Shown here: positions 10,806 through 18,981 of the stretch, one piece after another
Layout: every line of letters starts with the position of its first letter
Numbering within the stretch: position 1 is the stretch's first letter
NCBI RefSeq assembly: GCF_017565645.3
Contig: NZ_CP086136.1
Span: forward strand, 4,261,501 to 4,325,500
Source: Bradyrhizobium barranii subsp. barranii
GTDB taxonomy: Bacteria; Pseudomonadota; Alphaproteobacteria; Rhizobiales; Xanthobacteraceae
DNA length: 64,000 nucleotides
Direction: 5' to 3'
Notes under the pieces: generated by a model
The model's input: only the letters and a program-made list of their open reading frames with translations
Databases searched by the model: none
Told to the model about the DNA's origin: nothing
Position numbers and translations under genes: made by a program

Positions 10806-11588
10806 ATGCGCATCTTCTGGCAGAGCTTCGTTGATGCGAGCGTGAACGCGCCCTACATGGCGCGGCTGTCGGAATACCTCAACAACATCGCTGCATCAGG
10901 CACGACAGTTCACGTCGAGGGCATTTCGCCGCCCGACCGGGAGTTCGGACGGCTCGCGGAATTGCGCTGTGCCGTCCAGGCGATCGACAACGGCATCACG
11001 GCCGAGGAGGGCGGGTTCGACGCCTTCGTGATGGGACATTTCCAGGATTCCGGACTCTACGAATTGCGTTCGACGCTCGACATTCCGGTGATCGGGACCG
11101 GCGAGGCGACGTTGCTGGCGGCCTCTCAGCTCGGCCGGAGGCTCGGCCTTGTGACGCTCGATCCCGTCTTCGAGGTCTGGCACTACGAGCAGGCCGAGCG
11201 TTATGGCCTCGGCGATCGCGTGGTCCACGTGACCGGCCTTGGCTGCAAGCCGGCGGATTTCGCCGATGCCTTTGACGGAGATCAGGCCGCGCAAGCCCGC
11301 ATGATCAAGGACTTCGTCGCCTGCGCACGCCCGCTGGTCGAGCACGGCGCCGACGTCGTGATCCCCGCCGGTGTACTGCCGGGCCTTCTGATCGGAAGGG
11401 AGCATGGCCTGAAAGTCGGGCACGCGCCGGTGGTCAATTGCGCGGCGGTGGCGCTGAAAAGTGCCGAGATGTGGGTCCAGCTCCGGCAGCTCAATGGCAC
11501 CGAGCCCAGCCGCGGGCCGAGCTTCAAGCGGGCCAGCGCCCAGGCGCGCGACGATTTCCGCGCACTGCTTGCTCGCAACAGCCGCTAG
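10806..11588 (+). CDS. Asp/Glu/hydantoin racemase-fold protein lacking both cysteines
   Basis: A 260-residue cytoplasmic protein of the Asp/Glu racemase superfamily, starting MRIFWQSF and alternating Rossmann-like strands. Racemases place one Cys after the first conserved Gly (GCFGDPG in hydantoin racemases) and one in a LGC motif. Here these are GHFQDSG (His78) and PAGVLPG (187-193), so neither catalytic Cys is present. The protein is therefore unlikely to be a two-base cysteine racemase. It could be an isomerase, decarboxylase or lyase variant of the fold. The start is fixed by GAGGAGAAGG just upstream of ATG 10806; a longer frame from 10740 runs through the operator motif and is rejected. 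It is the first gene of the plus-strand catabolic operon. Confidence 0.72.
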   Translation: MRIFWQSFVDASVNAPYMARLSEYLNNIAASGTTVHVEGISPPDREFGRLAELRCAVQAIDNGITAEEGGFDAFVMGHFQDSGLYELRSTLDIPVIGTGEATLLAASQLGRRLGLVTLDPVFEVWHYEQAERYGLGDRVVHVTGLGCKPADFADAFDGDQAAQARMIKDFVACARPLVEHGADVVIPAGVLPGLLIGREHGLKVGHAPVVNCAAVALKSAEMWVQLRQLNGTEPSRGPSFKRASAQARDDFRALLARNSR

Positions 11589-11601
11589 GACTGGAGAGTG
11601 A

Positions 11602-12015
11602 ATGATGATGACTCCCGAAAAGATCCTGTACGAGACCGAGGTGACGGCGATCGGCGGCCGGGACGGCAAGGCCGCCAGCGCCGACGGCCTGTTGTCGGTA
11701 TCGCTGTCCGTGCCGAAATCGCTGGGCGGTCCCGGGGGCGAAGGCACCAACCCCGAACAGCTCTTTGCGGCCGGCTACGCCGCGTGCTTTCTCGGTGCGG
11801 TCAAGCTCGTCGCGCGTACCCGGAAGGTCGTCCCATCCGCTGAGCCGTCGGTGACCGCGAAGGTTGCGATGGGTCCGGTTCCCGTCGGATATGCGCTCGC
11901 CGTCGAACTGAAGGTCGATCTGCCCGGTGTCGAGAGGTCGATGGCCGAGGAGGTCGTCGCGGGCGCGCACGAGCGCTGTCCCTTTCGAATGCAACTCGCG
12001 GCAATATTGCCGTGA
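11602..12015 (+). CDS. ohr: organic hydroperoxide resistance protein, Ohr/OsmC family
   Basis: A 137-residue Ohr-type thiol peroxidase that reduces organic hydroperoxides with lipoyl/thiol electron donors. Both redox cysteines are visible in the usual settings, GYAACFLGA and HERCPFRMQ, and the N-terminal LYETEV and DGLLSV strands are typical. It lies 13 bp after the racemase-like gene with a GGAGAG site, so it is part of the operon. Placed beside a flavin monooxygenase pathway, it may detoxify peroxides formed by uncoupled turnover; that is inference. Confidence 0.9.
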   Translation: MMMTPEKILYETEVTAIGGRDGKAASADGLLSVSLSVPKSLGGPGGEGTNPEQLFAAGYAACFLGAVKLVARTRKVVPSAEPSVTAKVAMGPVPVGYALAVELKVDLPGVERSMAEEVVAGAHERCPFRMQLAAILP

Positions 12016-12053
12016 AGCTGACGGTCATCTGAGACAATGAACGAGGCGGGCGG

Positions 12054-13235
12054 TTGGTGACCAATACCTTGCGCACACCGTACGACGGCGTCGTGATTGC
12101 GGCGCCCGTCACGATTCCCTATGTGCGCTACTCCATCGAGAGTGCGCAGTGGTGGATCGGGCGGGCACTGAGCACGCTCGTTGCGCAGGCCGGCATCAAG
12201 GCTTCCGACATCGACGGTCTGTGCGTCTCCAGCTTCACCATGGGCACCGACAGCGGGATCGGGCTGACGCAGCATTTCGGGCTCTGCGTGCGATGGCTGG
12301 ATACGATTCCGCTCGGTGGCGCCAGCGCCATCGCAGGCTTGCGAAAAGCGGCGCGCGCGGTTCAGGCGCGCGACGCCGACATCGTGGCGTGCATCGCCGG
12401 CGATACCAACCACGTCGATTCCTTCCGGCTGACGCTGGAGAACTTCTCGCGCTTCAACCAGGATGCCGTCTATCCCTATGGCGCCGGTGGCGCCAATGCG
12501 AGCTTCGCGCTGATCGCCCGCAACTACATGCGGACCTTCGGCGTCACGCGTGAGGATGTCGGCAGGATCGCCGTCGCCCAGCGCGCCAATGCCCTGCGCA
12601 ACCCGCATGCGCTGATGAAGACGCCGCTGACGATGGAGCAATATCTGGCGGCCCGGCCGATCTCAGATCCCATCCATCTCTTCGACTGCGTGATGCCATG
12701 CGCCGGCGCCGAAGCCTTCCTGGTGATGCGGGACGAGACCGCGGCTTCGCTCGGGCTGACAGCAGCACGGCTGCTTTCGACGATCGAGCGGCACAACGCC
12801 TTTGCCGACGATCCGATGCAGGTCCGCGGCGGCTGGGCCATGGACGTCGGTGAGCTCTACGCGATGGCCGGCGTGAGGCCCGACGATCTCGATGTCGTGC
12901 AGACCTATGACGACTACCCCGTCATCACGATGATGCAGTTCGAGGATCTCGGCTTCTGCAACAAGGGGGAGGGGGCCGAGTTCGTGCGTCAGCACGATCT
13001 CACCATCGACGGCGACTTTCCGCACAACACGTCGGGCGGACAGCTCTCGGCCGGACAGGCCGGCGCCGCCGGCGCCTATCTCGGTCTCGTCGAGGGACTT
13101 CGACAGGTTCTGGGGACTGCAGGCCCCACGCAGGTCGGGAACGCGAGCCTCGCCTTGGCCTCGGGGTTCGGTATGATCAACTATGACCGTGGTCTCGCCT
13201 CGGGCGCCGCGATCTTTGCAGGGCCGTCGCGATGA
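12054..13235 (+). CDS. thiolase-fold protein without catalytic cysteines, Ltp2-like aldolase candidate
   Basis: A 393-residue thiolase-superfamily protein of the SCP-x/Ltp2 type. The thiolase nucleophile Cys position reads LGGAS (about 87-91). The GHP histidine motif reads GQAG after NTSGG (325-336), and the C-terminal Cys motif reads LASGFGM (368-374). All three thiolase catalytic residues are thus missing. A YDDYPV segment (285-290) followed by FEDLGFCNKGEG matches the region where steroid retro-aldolases (Ltp2) carry catalytic tyrosines. The next gene begins with a DUF35 domain and overlaps by ATGA, as in Ltp2-ChsH2 pairs. Most likely it cleaves or forms a C-C bond on an acyl-CoA rather than doing thiolysis. 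Start is TTG 12054 or GTG 12057. Confidence 0.75.
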   Translation: MVTNTLRTPYDGVVIAAPVTIPYVRYSIESAQWWIGRALSTLVAQAGIKASDIDGLCVSSFTMGTDSGIGLTQHFGLCVRWLDTIPLGGASAIAGLRKAARAVQARDADIVACIAGDTNHVDSFRLTLENFSRFNQDAVYPYGAGGANASFALIARNYMRTFGVTREDVGRIAVAQRANALRNPHALMKTPLTMEQYLAARPISDPIHLFDCVMPCAGAEAFLVMRDETAASLGLTAARLLSTIERHNAFADDPMQVRGGWAMDVGELYAMAGVRPDDLDVVQTYDDYPVITMMQFEDLGFCNKGEGAEFVRQHDLTIDGDFPHNTSGGQLSAGQAGAAGAYLGLVEGLRQVLGTAGPTQVGNASLALASGFGMINYDRGLASGAAIFAGPSR

Positions 13236-14473
13236 TAGAGCCGATCAAGCCGCCCCGGCGCAAGAACCCGCTGCTGCGGACGCGGCTGCCTGCTTCGCCG
13301 CCGCGACCGCGCAGCAGGACGTCGCATGGGTTTACGCGGGCAGCCGCCGAGGGCCGCTTCATGCTGCAATGCTGTGACGCCTGCGGTTCTTTTGCTTATC
13401 CGGCGCGGGAGGCCTGTCCGTCTTGCCTGTCGGCCGGCCTTGCCTTCGTCGATGCGCCACGACGAGGTATTCTCCTTGCCGAAACGACTGCGCGCGTGCC
13501 GAGCGATGTCTATTTCCGCGAACGGGCGCCCTGGCGCATCGGCCTCGTGAAGATGGAATGCGGTCCGACGATTGTGACGCACCTCCATGCCGACTGCGTG
13601 GAGAGGGCACCGGTCCGCATGTCGTTTCAACTCGACAAGAGCGGCCAGGCAGTGGCCTTTGCCCATCCCGAGGGGGAGACTCCCAACATGGCAGACGACA
13701 AGCAATGGCGGGAAATGACGGCCGATCCGAAATTCCGGCGCGTGCTGGTGACCAACGGTCGGAGCGTGATCGGTCAGGAGGCCGTCGCCGCCTTGAAGGC
13801 CGCAGGCGCCAAGACGGTGTTCGTCGGGGTTGCCGAACCGTGGCGGCCTTTCGCCGGCGAGCAGCTGCTGCGCGGCCAGGACGGAATCGAGATCGTGACC
13901 CTTGACGCCGCCGACGAGAAATCTGCGGCCGATCTCGCGGCCGACATCGGCGGCAAGGTCGATATCCTCGTCAACACGACGGAGTATGTGCGGCCGGGCG
14001 GCCTGCTCGACCGCAGGGGCACGAGCGTCGCGCGCGACGAGATCGACCAGGCCTATCTCGGCTTCATCAACCTCGCACAGGCCTTCGGTCCCGCCATGCG
14101 AATGCGGGGTGCCGATGGCACCAACAACAGCGCCGCGTGGGTCAACATTCTCTCGGTCCATGCGCTGGCGAACTGGCCTGCCTTTGGCGCCTACTCGGCC
14201 TCGCAAGCGGCGTGCCTGTCGCTCTCGCACTGCCTCCGCGCCGAGCTCAGGCCCGGCGGCGTCAGGGTGATGAATCTGTTCACCGGGCCCGTCGACACCG
14301 AGTGGTTCCAGACCGTGCCGCCGCCGAAGGTCGCGCCGCGCGCCATCGCGCAGGCGATCGTGTCGGGGCTGAGAGGCGGGCTCGAGGAGATGTATGTCGG
14401 GGATGTCGCCGAAGAGATCAGGCAACGTCTCGCGGCCAATCCGAAAGCGCTCGAGCGCGAGCTCGACAGGTGA
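13232..14473 (+). CDS. DUF35 zinc-ribbon/OB-fold protein fused to a degenerate SDR
   Basis: A 413-residue fusion. Residues about 40-150 form a DUF35 unit: a zinc ribbon (C48-x2-C51 and C62-x2-C65), then an OB-fold with the APWRIGLVKMECG strand. Residues about 168-400 are short-chain dehydrogenase-like (VLVTNGRSVIG, DILVNTTEY, VNILSVHA, AYSASQAACLSLSHCLRAEL). The cofactor loop lacks the normal TGxxxGxG, and the catalytic YxxxK reads Y321-SAS-Q325, so the Lys is replaced by Gln. The SDR half may bind a ligand or act structurally rather than as a dehydrogenase. DUF35 proteins usually bind a thiolase-like partner, which is the gene immediately upstream (ATGA overlap). This fusion is uncommon to me, and its substrate is unknown. 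Confidence 0.78.
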   Translation: MIEPIKPPRRKNPLLRTRLPASPPRPRSRTSHGFTRAAAEGRFMLQCCDACGSFAYPAREACPSCLSAGLAFVDAPRRGILLAETTARVPSDVYFRERAPWRIGLVKMECGPTIVTHLHADCVERAPVRMSFQLDKSGQAVAFAHPEGETPNMADDKQWREMTADPKFRRVLVTNGRSVIGQEAVAALKAAGAKTVFVGVAEPWRPFAGEQLLRGQDGIEIVTLDAADEKSAADLAADIGGKVDILVNTTEYVRPGGLLDRRGTSVARDEIDQAYLGFINLAQAFGPAMRMRGADGTNNSAAWVNILSVHALANWPAFGAYSASQAACLSLSHCLRAELRPGGVRVMNLFTGPVDTEWFQTVPPPKVAPRAIAQAIVSGLRGGLEEMYVGDVAEEIRQRLAANPKALERELDR

Positions 14474-14507
14474 GATTGGGATTTCAACCAAGCCGGAGGA
14501 CGTGACG

Positions 14508-15290
14508 ATGCAGAGCAACAATCTCCTGGAGCTGGCGGGTGCGGTTTCTTCCGGCGCGGTGCGCGTCGTCGATCTGACATTTACGCTTAGTCCGGATTTT
14601 CCGGTCATCGTGCTGCCGCCCGAGTTCGGCCAGGCCGCGCCGGTCCGTATCCAGGAAATCTCGCGATACGATGGTCGCGGCCCGGCCTGGTACTGGAACA
14701 ACGTCACGTTCGGTGAGCACACCGGCACGCATTTCGACGCGCCGATTCACTGGTTCACCGGCAAGAACCTGCCGAACAATGCCGTCGACACGATGCCGAC
14801 CAAGGACATGATCGCACCGGCCTGCGTGATCGACTGCTCCGCCCAGGCGGCGCAGGATCCCGATTTCCTGCTGACGGTCCCGCTCGTCGAGGCCTGGGAA
14901 GCAAAGCACGGCCGGATCCCCGAGCGGAACTGGGTGCTGCTCAGGACCGACTGGTCGAAGAAGGGCTGGCGCGACTACTCCAATCTCAGGGATGACGGCG
15001 CACATACGCCCGGCCCCAACGCGGCCGTCATGAAGTGGCTGGTGGAGGAGCGCGGCGTCATCGGGTTCGGCACCGAGACCATCGGTACGGATGCGGGGCA
15101 GGCCGGTCATTTCGAGCCGCCTTATCCGGCGCATCACTTCCTGCACGGCGCGGGCCGCTACGGCCTGCAATGCCTGTGCAACCTGGATCAGCTTCCACCC
15201 ACCGGGGCGGTCATCGTGGCCTCGCCGCTGAAGATCCAGAACGGCTCAGGCAGTCCGCTTCGCGTTATCGCGCTGGTTGCGTCAACCTGA
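14508..15290 (+). CDS. cyclase-family hydrolase (kynurenine formamidase fold)
   Basis: A 260-residue metal-dependent hydrolase of the cyclase/KynB family. The signature HTGTHFDAPIHW supplies zinc or manganese ligands, and a second ligand cluster lies near GTETIGTDAG and PYPAHHFLHGAG. ATG 14508 has a GGAGGA site just upstream; an earlier in-frame start inside the preceding gene is rejected. Members hydrolyse formyl-kynurenine, cyclic amides or other ring compounds. In this operon a ring-opening hydrolysis of a dearomatised CoA thioester or a deformylation are both plausible, and the sequence does not decide between them. Confidence 0.82.
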   Translation: MQSNNLLELAGAVSSGAVRVVDLTFTLSPDFPVIVLPPEFGQAAPVRIQEISRYDGRGPAWYWNNVTFGEHTGTHFDAPIHWFTGKNLPNNAVDTMPTKDMIAPACVIDCSAQAAQDPDFLLTVPLVEAWEAKHGRIPERNWVLLRTDWSKKGWRDYSNLRDDGAHTPGPNAAVMKWLVEERGVIGFGTETIGTDAGQAGHFEPPYPAHHFLHGAGRYGLQCLCNLDQLPPTGAVIVASPLKIQNGSGSPLRVIALVAST

Positions 15291-15347
15291 ATCCAATCCA
15301 TGGCGCTTGCCAATCGGAACAAGACATCCTCACGAAAGACAGGTGCC

Positions 15348-16504
15348 ATGAACTTGATCAAGAGCCTGCTGGCTTCCACCGCATTGCTTCTCGCCGTCCC
15401 GCAACTTGCGCAGGCCGAGATCCTCGTCGGCTTCGTCACCGGTCTCAGCGGGCCGGTATCCTCGATCGGCATCCCGAATGCGAAGGGCATCGCCGCGGGA
15501 GAGGCCTATGTCGGTGAGATCGGCGGCGAGAAGGTCCGCGTCATCCAACTCGACGACGCTTCCGATGCCACCGCCTCGGCGCGCAACGCGCGCAAGCTCG
15601 TCGAGCAGGAGAAGGTCGATATCCTGATCGGAACGTCGGGCGCGCCGCAGACCCTGGCGATGGCGACCGCCGCGATCGAGATGAAAGTGCCGATGATCGC
15701 GGTGTCTCCGATCGCGCCGGTGCCGCCGGGCGACGGCGGCCCCTGGGTCGTCCAGACGCCCCAGCCGACGCCGCTTCTGGTGCAAGGCATCGTCGATCAC
15801 ATGAAGGCGAAGGGCCTGAAGACCGTTGCCTTCATCGGCTTCTCCGATGCGTTCGGCGACCTCATGTACAACTCGCTCGAGCAGAGTGTGAAGACGACCG
15901 ACATCAAGATCATTGCCAACGAACGCTACGCCAGATCGGATTCTTCGGTGACGGCTCAGGTGCTGCGCGCACTCGCCGCACGTCCCGACGCCATCATGCT
16001 CGGCGGCACTGGAACGCCCGGCGCGCTGCCGGTCATCGCCTTGTCCGAGCGCGGATATAAAGGGCCGCTATACGGCAATCATGGGCTGATCAGCGCCGAT
16101 TTCCTGCGTCTCGCCGGCAAGGCCGCCAACGGCATCATCTGCCCGACTGGACCCGTGACCGCGGCGGAGCAGCTCCCGTCCGGCAATCCGATCCAGAACG
16201 TGGCCCTGGATTTCCGCTCTGCCTTCGAGAAGGCGAACGGCGAGGCGCCGACGGATTCATTTCGTCCTATTCCTTCGACGGCTGGCTCGTGTTCGCCGAT
16301 GCCGCCAAGCGCGCGATGGCAACCGGTGCCAAGCCCGGCACGCCGGAATTCCGCACCGCGCTTCGTCAGGCGCTGTTCACGACCAAGGAGGTCGTCGGGA
16401 CGCAGGGCGTCTACACCTATACGCCGGCGGATCGGCACGGCGTCGACGATCGCTCGCGCGTCATGGTCCAGATCGAGAACGGCAAGTACAAGCTGTTGCC
16501 CTGA
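15348..16504 (+). pseudogene. second LivK-type binding protein, frameshifted near 16260
   Basis: Signal peptide MNLIKSLLASTALLLAVPQL ending at AQA, then mature EILVGFVTGLSG. It is parallel to the binding protein at 9038-10186 through most of its length. Near 16256-16265, after APTD, the frame shifts. The true continuation SSYSFDGWLVFADAAKRAM and the tail GTQGVYTYTPADRHG lie in the next frame and end at 16504, where the normal C-terminus would be. With one base restored the protein would be about 385 residues, equal to its paralogue. It sits in the catabolic operon without its own permease and would rely on the LivHMGF set. As written it would make an aberrant tail that runs on to 16517. Confidence 0.82.
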
Positions 16505-16513
16505 GACGGGAGC

Positions 16514-18175
16514 ATGATCGTGACGGAGAACGCGCCGGTGAACGTCAGCGACGCGGTCGGCCAGGAGAACGTGACGCCGGCCTGGGCGTGTGCAGTGACG
16601 TCGTTTCCGCCGTCGGACCGCATCCTCTCAACGATCCTCACCCGGCAGGCCGAGCGCTATGGCGAGCGCGTGCTGCTTGTCGCCGGTGAGACGCGCTGGA
16701 GCTTTGGGCAGACCGCGGCGATCGCGGCCGCGTCGGCCCAGGCGCTCGTCGACGCCGGGATCAGGCCGGGCGATCGGGTCGCGCTGATGTGTTCGAACCG
16801 TCCGGAGTTCCTGCAGGTCTATCTCGGCTGCGCATGGCTTGGCGCCATCGCAGTCCCGATCAATACCGCGCTACGCGGCTTCCAGCTCTCCCACATCTTC
16901 CGCAACTCGCGTCCCGCGCTCCTCGTCGTCGAGGCTCAGTTCGTCGACGCGATCGAGAGTGTCGAGGCGGGTGTCGACCTGCCACCTCGCACCTGGATCG
17001 TCGGAGCTGCCGCCGGTGCAGTCGACGCCAGGCTTTCCGCGGTACCGTTGCCGGCACTGGGAGCCGCGGCCCCGGCGGGTGCCGTGCGTCCCGGCGACAC
17101 CGTTGCGATCCTCTACACGTCGGGCACGACGGGGCCAGCGAAGGGCGTGTGCTGTCCGCAGGCGCAGCTGTTCTGGTGGGGCATTTATTCGGCGCGGGCG
17201 CTTGGCATCCGCGAGGGCGATGTGCTGTTCACGACACTGCCGCTGTTCCACACCAACGCGCTCAATGCGTTCTATCAGGCGCTCCTGAACGGCTGCACCT
17301 ACGTGCTGGAGCCGAAATTCTCCGCGTCCGGATTCTGGGCGGCCGCGCAACGGCACAATGCGACGGTCGGCTATCTGCTCGGCGCGATGGCGTCGATGCT
17401 GCTGGCGCAGCCGACGAATGCGAACGATAAGGCGCATCGTCTTCGCGTTGCGCTTGGAGGCGGCGTGCCGCCGCAAATCCACGGTCCGTTCCTTCAGCGG
17501 TTTGGCGTGCCGCTGGTTGACGGCTACGGGTCGACCGAGACCAATTTCGTGTTCGCGGGCACGATCCCGTCGGATCGTCCGGGAACGATGGGCTATCTGG
17601 CCGACGGAATCGAGGCGCGGATCGTCGATGAAGACGATTCAGCGCTTCCTGACGGGCAGGCCGGCGAGCTCGTGCTTCGCGCCGGAGAACCCTTTGCTTT
17701 CGCCACCGGCTATTTCGGCATGCCGGAGAAGACGGTCGAGGCCTGGCGAAATCTGTGGTTCCATTCGGGCGATCGGGTCGTTCGGGATGCTGACGGACAT
17801 TATCGCTTCATCGACCGCATGAAGGATTCGATCCGCAGGCGCGGCGAGAACGTATCCTCATGGGAGGTCGAGCAGACCATCCAGTCCCATCCCGCGGTCG
17901 CCGCCTGCGCGATCTACCCGCTGCCGTCGGAGCTGGGCGAGGACGAGGTTGCGGCTGCGATCCTGCTGGAGCCGGGCCAATCGCTGGAGCCCTTCGACAT
18001 CGTCAGGCATTGCGAAGGCCAGATCGCCTATTTCGCCATCCCGCGCTATGTGCGCATTCTGAGCCAGATGCCGTTGACTGAGAACGGCAAGATCAAGAAG
18101 GGCGTGCTGCGTGAGGCGGGCATCACCACGGATACGTGGGATCGCGAGGCGGCCGAAGTGAAGGTGCGGCGCTGA
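16514..18175 (+). CDS. acyl-CoA ligase (AMP-binding, CaiC-like)
   Basis: A 553-residue ANL-superfamily ligase that would activate the pathway acid to its CoA thioester through an acyl-adenylate. The P-loop-like motif is LYTSGTTGPAKGV, the A5 motif DGYGSTETN, and the hinge IDRMKDSIRRRGENVSSWEVE. The C-terminal catalytic Lys is in ENGKIKKGVL. It resembles crotonobetaine/carnitine-CoA ligases and related organic-acid ligases more than benzoate ligases, so the acid is not fixed by sequence. The start at 16514 lies 9 bp after the preceding stop. It is the last gene of the plus-strand operon and supplies the CoA substrate for the hydroxylase encoded at 18982. Confidence 0.88.
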   Translation: MIVTENAPVNVSDAVGQENVTPAWACAVTSFPPSDRILSTILTRQAERYGERVLLVAGETRWSFGQTAAIAAASAQALVDAGIRPGDRVALMCSNRPEFLQVYLGCAWLGAIAVPINTALRGFQLSHIFRNSRPALLVVEAQFVDAIESVEAGVDLPPRTWIVGAAAGAVDARLSAVPLPALGAAAPAGAVRPGDTVAILYTSGTTGPAKGVCCPQAQLFWWGIYSARALGIREGDVLFTTLPLFHTNALNAFYQALLNGCTYVLEPKFSASGFWAAAQRHNATVGYLLGAMASMLLAQPTNANDKAHRLRVALGGGVPPQIHGPFLQRFGVPLVDGYGSTETNFVFAGTIPSDRPGTMGYLADGIEARIVDEDDSALPDGQAGELVLRAGEPFAFATGYFGMPEKTVEAWRNLWFHSGDRVVRDADGHYRFIDRMKDSIRRRGENVSSWEVEQTIQSHPAVAACAIYPLPSELGEDEVAAAILLEPGQSLEPFDIVRHCEGQIAYFAIPRYVRILSQMPLTENGKIKKGVLREAGITTDTWDREAAEVKVRR

Positions 18176-18187
18176 CTGTCGGTCCGC

Positions 18188-18691
18188 TCAAGGTTTTTGC
18201 AGGGCGTCCTTGACGGCAGCCTTGAGGTCATCGAGCTCGCCGATCAATCCGTCGAACCGGTCCGCCGGGAAATCCGCCAGCAGCTCGGCAAGCCACGCGC
18301 CGTGGCTCTTGGCCATCCGCCTGAAGGTCTTGCGGCCTTCGACCGTCATGCAGACAATCTGCACGCGGCGGTCGAGGTTCGACGGCGTGCGCGTGATGTA
18401 TCCGTCCTCGACCAGGCGGTCCACGATCGGCGTGAGGTTCCCGGCCGAGACCATCAGGCGCTTGGGCAACTCTCCCAGCACAAGCCCGCTCGGTTCGCGG
18501 TCGAGCTGGGCCAGAACATCGAAGCGGGGCATCGTGAAATCGAACTCTTCGCGAAACCGGCGCCGCAACTCGCCTTCGATCAGGGTCGTGCAGGCGAGCA
18601 GCCGGAGCCAGACCCGCGTTTGAGCCCTGTACTCGGCGTCCTGATCCGCCCCATTCTTTGAAACAGGCGTGGACTCCTTCGCGAGTGCCAA
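18188..18691 (-). CDS. MarR-family transcriptional regulator
   Basis: A 167-residue winged-helix regulator. The dimer helix is followed by FDVLAQLDREPSGLVLGELPKRLMVSAGNLTPIVDRL and the wing ITRTPSNLDRRVQIVCMT. The start is TTG 18689-18691, supported by GGGAG six bases upstream; no ATG is better placed. It diverges from the monooxygenase gene at 18982 and is convergent with the ligase operon. Family members that control aromatic catabolism usually repress and are released by the CoA thioester; that is a family expectation. The repeated AT-rich motifs at 10541, 10735 and 18916 are its best candidate sites, and an inverted repeat at 18746-18767 may serve autoregulation. Confidence 0.88.
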   Translation of the reverse strand: MALAKESTPVSKNGADQDAEYRAQTRVWLRLLACTTLIEGELRRRFREEFDFTMPRFDVLAQLDREPSGLVLGELPKRLMVSAGNLTPIVDRLVEDGYITRTPSNLDRRVQIVCMTVEGRKTFRRMAKSHGAWLAELLADFPADRFDGLIGELDDLKAAVKDALQKP

Positions 18692-18745
18692 TCGAATCTC
18701 CCGGGCTTGGTGGCCTGACGAAAGCCGGCGCAGCTGTCGTGGTCA

Positions 18746-18767
18746 TTGGCAAGATAGTTCGTGCCAA
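18746..18767. promoter_or_regulatory. inverted repeat upstream of marR-type gene
   Basis: TTGGCA and TGCCAA arms are separated by 10 bp. The repeat begins 55 bp upstream of the regulator start, at a spacing that fits a dimeric winged-helix site. It does not match the AT-rich motif at 18916 and may be a distinct operator. Confidence 0.4.
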
Positions 18768-18915
18768 AAGTAAATTCAAGGCTGCGCCCGAACGGCTCGG
18801 AATCGGCGCTGCCGTGTGTCCAATTTACACTGAATCTCCAGATCGACGCCGCGGAGATCAGCCCGTGGGCCGGGTCTTTGCAGAACCGCCTTGACAAGAC
18901 GCACGCCGAGGAAAT

Positions 18916-18935
18916 ATTTTATGCTTAAAATAATT
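18916..18935 (+). promoter_or_regulatory. putative MarR-family operator, copy 3
   Basis: ATTTTATGCTTAAAATAATT contains an ATTTTA-TGCT-TAAAAT inverted repeat, the most symmetric of the three copies. It lies 46 bp upstream of the monooxygenase ATG and on the divergent side of the regulator gene. Confidence 0.55.
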
Positions 18936-18981
18936 TGGGTGAAAGCTCGGCACACGGCGCGACGCGCGAAAGCGAGGGATC

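Noticed and set aside
12054..13235. Classical acetyl-CoA acetyltransferase (thiolase)
   Set aside because: All three catalytic positions (two Cys, one His) are replaced.
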